The notes below the pieces were generated by a model. The model ran no database searches and was not told the origin of the DNA. It was given only the letters and a program-made list of their open reading frames with translations. This document shows, piece after piece, positions 61,295 through 64,000 of a stretch of 64,000 nt of DNA (positions within the stretch are counted from its first letter, which is position 1; every line of letters starts with the position of its first letter). The position numbers and the translations under genes were made by a program. Source of the DNA: CAWKGV01 sp963849305 (GTDB lineage: Bacteria > Pseudomonadota > Alphaproteobacteria > Acetobacterales > Acetobacteraceae); NCBI GenBank assembly GCA_963849305.1, contig CAWKGV010000002.1:124001-188000 (forward strand), read 5' to 3'.

Positions 61295-62011
61295 ATGACG
61301 GAGCTGTCGTCCCTGGAATTGGCGCCGCTGGAGAACTTCGCGGACGGCCGCCGGGGATCCCGCGCACTGCAGGTCAGGGCCGGCGGCCAGGAAATCACTC
61401 GGCTGCAAGCCGCGTTCGTGCAACTCTACCACGCGATCGAGGTGCGTCGGACGGGCGCGGTGCCGCTGGTCATTCAGTTCATCTCCCCCTCGGCCGCCGC
61501 GGGTGCGACCACGGTCGCGTCCGGCTACGCACGGGTCGCGGCATTGCAGTCGGCGCAGCCGGTGCTGTTCATCGATTGCGGCGGAATGGCGGCGAAGGGC
61601 GCGCGGCCGCTCGAGCTGGTCACGCTTATGGATGCGTATCGGCGCGGACTGCCGCTATCGGCGGCGATGGTGCCGGCGCAGGATGCCAGGAACCTGTTGT
61701 GGGCCCGGCTCTGCCCGACGCCGCACGCGCTGATGGCGCTCGGTGGAGACGGCCTAAATCGGCTGCTCGGCATGTTGCGCTCGCAGCACTCCCTGATCAT
61801 TCTCGACAGTGCGCCGGCCGAAGCGCCCGAGGCCGCCGCCTTGTCCCGCTATTGCGACGGTTCGGTGCTGGTGGTGGCCGCCGGACGAACGCGCGAGAGT
61901 GAGATCGCGGCGGCGCGCAACCTGATCGAGCGGCTAGGCGGACAGGCGGTCGGGATCGTCCTGAATCGGCAACGGGCTCTGCTGCCGCGCTGGATTGAGC
62001 GGCGCTTGTAA
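61295..62011 (+). CDS. CpsD/BY-kinase-like ATPase with degenerate Walker A
   Basis: This 238-residue protein follows the tyrosine autokinase (CpsD/CapB/Wzc C-terminal) pattern: FISPSAAAGATTVASGYARVAALQ in the place of the Walker A, VLFIDCGG as Walker A', and SLIILDSAPAEAPEA as Walker B. The nucleotide-binding Lys and Ser of the GKT/S motif are absent (AAGATT where GEGKTT is expected). No Tyr-rich tail is present. It probably acts as a non-catalytic or regulatory partner in EPS chain control. The start is ATG 61295. ATG 61271 is longer but without a ribosome site. Confidence 0.78.
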   Translation: MTELSSLELAPLENFADGRRGSRALQVRAGGQEITRLQAAFVQLYHAIEVRRTGAVPLVIQFISPSAAAGATTVASGYARVAALQSAQPVLFIDCGGMAAKGARPLELVTLMDAYRRGLPLSAAMVPAQDARNLLWARLCPTPHALMALGGDGLNRLLGMLRSQHSLIILDSAPAEAPEAAALSRYCDGSVLVVAAGRTRESEIAAARNLIERLGGQAVGIVLNRQRALLPRWIERRL

Positions 62012-62035
62012 CCCCGAGCCGGCCGGAAGGTTCGT

Positions 62036-63424
62036 ATGCCTGACACTGCCGCCCTGGTGGGACTGACCGCGCTCGACGAGGCGCGCCGGCAGCACGCGCC
62101 AGCTTACGAACCGGGGGCGAAAGCGCCGGCATGCGAGGGCGAGCCGGAACTTCAGATTGTGGATGCGACTGGGCGCCCGGCGGAACTGGCTAGAATGCTG
62201 GCAGCGTACTGGCACCGGCCGCCATATGCAATGGCCTTGCGCCTCGTCCGCCGGCTGCCGGGCGCGCCTGAGCCGGAGATCGTCGATGAGGCGGTGATTG
62301 GCACCCGGGGCAGCCGGGCGGAATTCCGCCAGCGCGCTGCGGCGACTGTGGCGCGACTTCGCCGCGATGCCACCGAGGGGACCAGCCGGGGCGCCGCGAC
62401 AGCGCCTCCGCCGCCGCTGCCGCGAGCCAGACGCGCGGATGGCTTGGTGGCGCGGCTCGACCACCTCCGCGCCAGGTGGCGGGAGCGGGTCCTCACCGAG
62501 CGGTGGAGCATCGGGGCGGCGAGCGCGTCGCTGGAAGGGATCCTCGCGACCGGCGATCCGGGTCCGGTTCAATGGCTACGGCCACTCTCGGCCCGTGGCT
62601 CGCTGGCCGATCCATTCCCCTGGCCGGGCACCGGGCAGCTGCTGTGCGAAGAGATGCCACTCTCGGCCGAGTTCGGCACCGTCGTCGCGCTTCGCGAGGT
62701 CGGCGGCAAGCTGGCCGCAACCGGCGCGGTCGAACGATCGGCCTGGCTGTTGGACGATGGGCGGCATCACTCGTATCCGTGTACCTTCCAGGAAGGGGAC
62801 GTGGTGTATGTGATACCGGAGGATAGGGAGCCCGGCGAAACCACGCTCTACCAGGTCGACGCGGCCGCGCGACTCACGCCGGTTTGCCGACCGGCGCCCG
62901 GCCGACAGTTCGCCGACCCGACCCTGTTCCACCACGAGGGGCGTTACTGGATCGCCTGCACCGACATCGCGATCGGCCACCACGACAATCTCTGTCTGTT
63001 CCACGCGGACCGGCTGGCCGGGCCGTGGACGGCGCATCGCTGCACGCCGGTGAAGATCGACATCCGCGGCGCGCGCCCCGCCGGGCAAGTATTTCGCATC
63101 GGCGGGCAGCTGTTCCGGCCGGCGCAGGATTGCGCCCTGACCTACGGGGCCGCGGTCGTCATCCACCGGATCGACATGCTGACGCCAGACCGCTTCCGCG
63201 AGACCCCGGTCGCGATGCTCCGTCCTGATCCGGCAGGGCCGTTTCCGCGCGGGCTGCACACGCTATCAGCGGGCGATGGTCGGGTTTGGATCGACGGCAA
63301 GCGTTCGGTTCTCGACTTGCCGATGTTGTTGCGGAAGCTCGCACGCCGAGCCGGACTCGGCGGGGAACTGACCGGCCAGCCCGCCGCCCGGCGGGTCTCG
63401 GCAGAGGCCAACGTCCCATGCTAG
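62036..63424 (+). CDS. GINT1-like (glucosamine inositolphosphorylceramide transferase-type) EPS protein
   Basis: This 462-residue cytoplasmic protein has a C-terminal half resembling the N-terminal domain of plant glucosamine inositolphosphorylceramide transferase, a five-bladed beta-propeller-like module. FADPTLFHHEGRYWIACTDI, NLCLFHADRLAGPWTAH, and QLFRPAQDCALTYGAAVVIHRID are its landmarks. The N-terminal 200 residues (PAELARMLAAYWH, RLVRRLPGAPEPEIVDEAVIG) are not recognised and could be a formyl-transferase-like or linker part. In bacteria this module is found in polysaccharide clusters. Its start has GGAAGG upstream. The stop overlaps the next start. Confidence 0.72.
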   Translation: MPDTAALVGLTALDEARRQHAPAYEPGAKAPACEGEPELQIVDATGRPAELARMLAAYWHRPPYAMALRLVRRLPGAPEPEIVDEAVIGTRGSRAEFRQRAAATVARLRRDATEGTSRGAATAPPPPLPRARRADGLVARLDHLRARWRERVLTERWSIGAASASLEGILATGDPGPVQWLRPLSARGSLADPFPWPGTGQLLCEEMPLSAEFGTVVALREVGGKLAATGAVERSAWLLDDGRHHSYPCTFQEGDVVYVIPEDREPGETTLYQVDAAARLTPVCRPAPGRQFADPTLFHHEGRYWIACTDIAIGHHDNLCLFHADRLAGPWTAHRCTPVKIDIRGARPAGQVFRIGGQLFRPAQDCALTYGAAVVIHRIDMLTPDRFRETPVAMLRPDPAGPFPRGLHTLSAGDGRVWIDGKRSVLDLPMLLRKLARRAGLGGELTGQPAARRVSAEANVPC

Positions 63425-64000
63425 ACTTCGCCGCGCCCGCCGCGCCGGAGCCTACTCTTGCCATGGATCGAACCCGGGCCGGATCTGCCGCGCAACGCCC
63501 GCTATCGGTCGCGATCTACATGCATGACCTCTCGGGCGGTGGCGTTGAGCGCCAATGCCTGGCGCTCGCCGGCGCGCTCGCGGCGCGGGGCCTGGAGGTG
63601 ACGCTGGTGCTGCATCGGCTGCACGGAGAGTTGCTGCCGTCGCTACCTTCTCGCTTGCGAGTGGTCGATCTCGCGAGCAGGCGCACGCTTGCGGACATAC
63701 CGCGTCTCGCCCGTTATCTGCGCCGCGAGCGACCGGATATACTGCTCGCCAATATCGATCACAACAACGTCGCGGCGCTCCTGGCAAACACCGCCGCGCG
63801 GGTCGGCACGCAGGTCGTGATCTGTCAGCACAACGCGCTCACCGGGTTCGCGGAAGCCGAACGCTGGACTTACCGGCTGATCCCGCTCAGCTACCGGCTG
63901 CTCGCGCCCGTAGCCGGCGCGGTGGTCGCGGTGTCCCAGGGGATCGCGCAGGAGCTGCGTCACGGCATCGGTATCCCGGATCGCAAGATCCGCACGATCC
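63418..64000 (+). CDS. Glycosyltransferase family 4 (partial, 3' end outside window)
   Basis: The N-terminal GT-B domain of a family 4 glycosyltransferase is visible: SVAIYMHDLSGGGVERQCLALAGALAARGLEVTLVLHR, with the GGGVE donor/acceptor loop. RPDILLANIDHNNVAALLA and VICQHNALTGF are the following strands, and GAVVAVSQGIAQELR leads to the middle linker. The C-terminal domain with the EX7E motif lies past position 64000. The ATG at 63418 overlaps the stop of the GINT1-like gene, and a downstream ATG at about 63463 is possible. It probably adds one sugar of the EPS repeat unit. Confidence 0.88.
   Translation, partial: MLDFAAPAAPEPTLAMDRTRAGSAAQRPLSVAIYMHDLSGGGVERQCLALAGALAARGLEVTLVLHRLHGELLPSLPSRLRVVDLASRRTLADIPRLARYLRRERPDILLANIDHNNVAALLANTAARVGTQVVICQHNALTGFAEAERWTYRLIPLSYRLLAPVAGAVVAVSQGIAQELRHGIGIPDRKIRTI

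Noticed and set aside
1..64000. tRNA genes, CRISPR arrays or an integrated phage
   Set aside because: No cloverleaf ends, regularly spaced repeats with spacers, integrase or phage structural genes were seen anywhere in the window.

Overview
The window is GC-rich, densely coded chromosomal DNA from an alphaproteobacterium. The gene mix (sugar-acid dehydratase, sugar ABC importer, acetan-like exopolysaccharide genes, GH5 endoglucanases, paired RND pumps, Tat-exported hydrolases) suggests Acetobacteraceae. This is an inference from gene content and style, because no rRNA or marker gene is present. I recognised no tRNA, rRNA, CRISPR array or prophage.

Layout. 1-3.6 kb, minus strand: glgC (cut by the window edge), a DegP/HtrA protease and accA. 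3.6-5.8 kb: two plus-strand genes that are both frameshifted (an MFS transporter and an Asp/Glu racemase family member), each with palindromic candidate operators upstream. 5.9-9.2 kb: two exported hydrolases and a small exported protein. 9.3-16.2 kb: a rearranged locus. A decayed 3' fragment of a sugar-acid dehydratase gene and a near-complete second copy lie in the same orientation on either side of a SulP transporter and a quinol-type nitric oxide reductase. 16.3-19.4 kb: an FAD oxidase, a DUF29 gene, an SDR lacking its catalytic Tyr, and a HigA antitoxin with a broken toxin. 19.5-23.6 kb: a ribose/fructose-type sugar ABC importer, an SDR and a tiny lipoprotein. 23.7-27.3 kb: a nitrilase-superfamily amidase, a frameshifted NAD kinase and two hypothetical genes.

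27.6-33.1 kb is an accessory island. It holds a MerR regulator divergent from a thioredoxin-like protein, then an overlapping arsenic operon (arsR-arsI-arsC-acr3, arsC frameshifted) with a clear promoter/operator. An IS110-family element follows, with an amber stop in its transposase and structured non-coding flanks, plus the 5' scrap of a second IS110-type gene.

33.1-37.4 kb is a co-oriented catabolic-looking cassette: a DUF1989 protein, two paralogous amidohydrolases, a Rieske protein, a Mop-domain protein and a molybdopterin-oxidoreductase-like exported protein. Then come a GH5 glucanase, a second DegP protease and an HpcH/HpaI aldolase. 42.0-51.2 kb is a complete four-gene MdtABC-type RND efflux operon with its outer membrane factor. 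51.3-57.7 kb holds a cupin, a CoA-ester lyase, a four-gene Liv-type ABC transporter without a binding protein, and a two-nucleotide-domain oxidoreductase. 58.0-64.0 kb holds a second GH5 glucanase facing away from an exopolysaccharide cluster (priming sugar transferase, CpsD-like ATPase with a degenerate Walker A, GINT1-like transferase, GT4 cut by the window edge).

A recurring feature is single-base lesions in otherwise well-conserved genes (MFS, racemase, dehydratase 3' end, DUF29, nadK, arsC, IS110 transposase). nadK is normally essential, so assembly error must be weighed against genuine decay.
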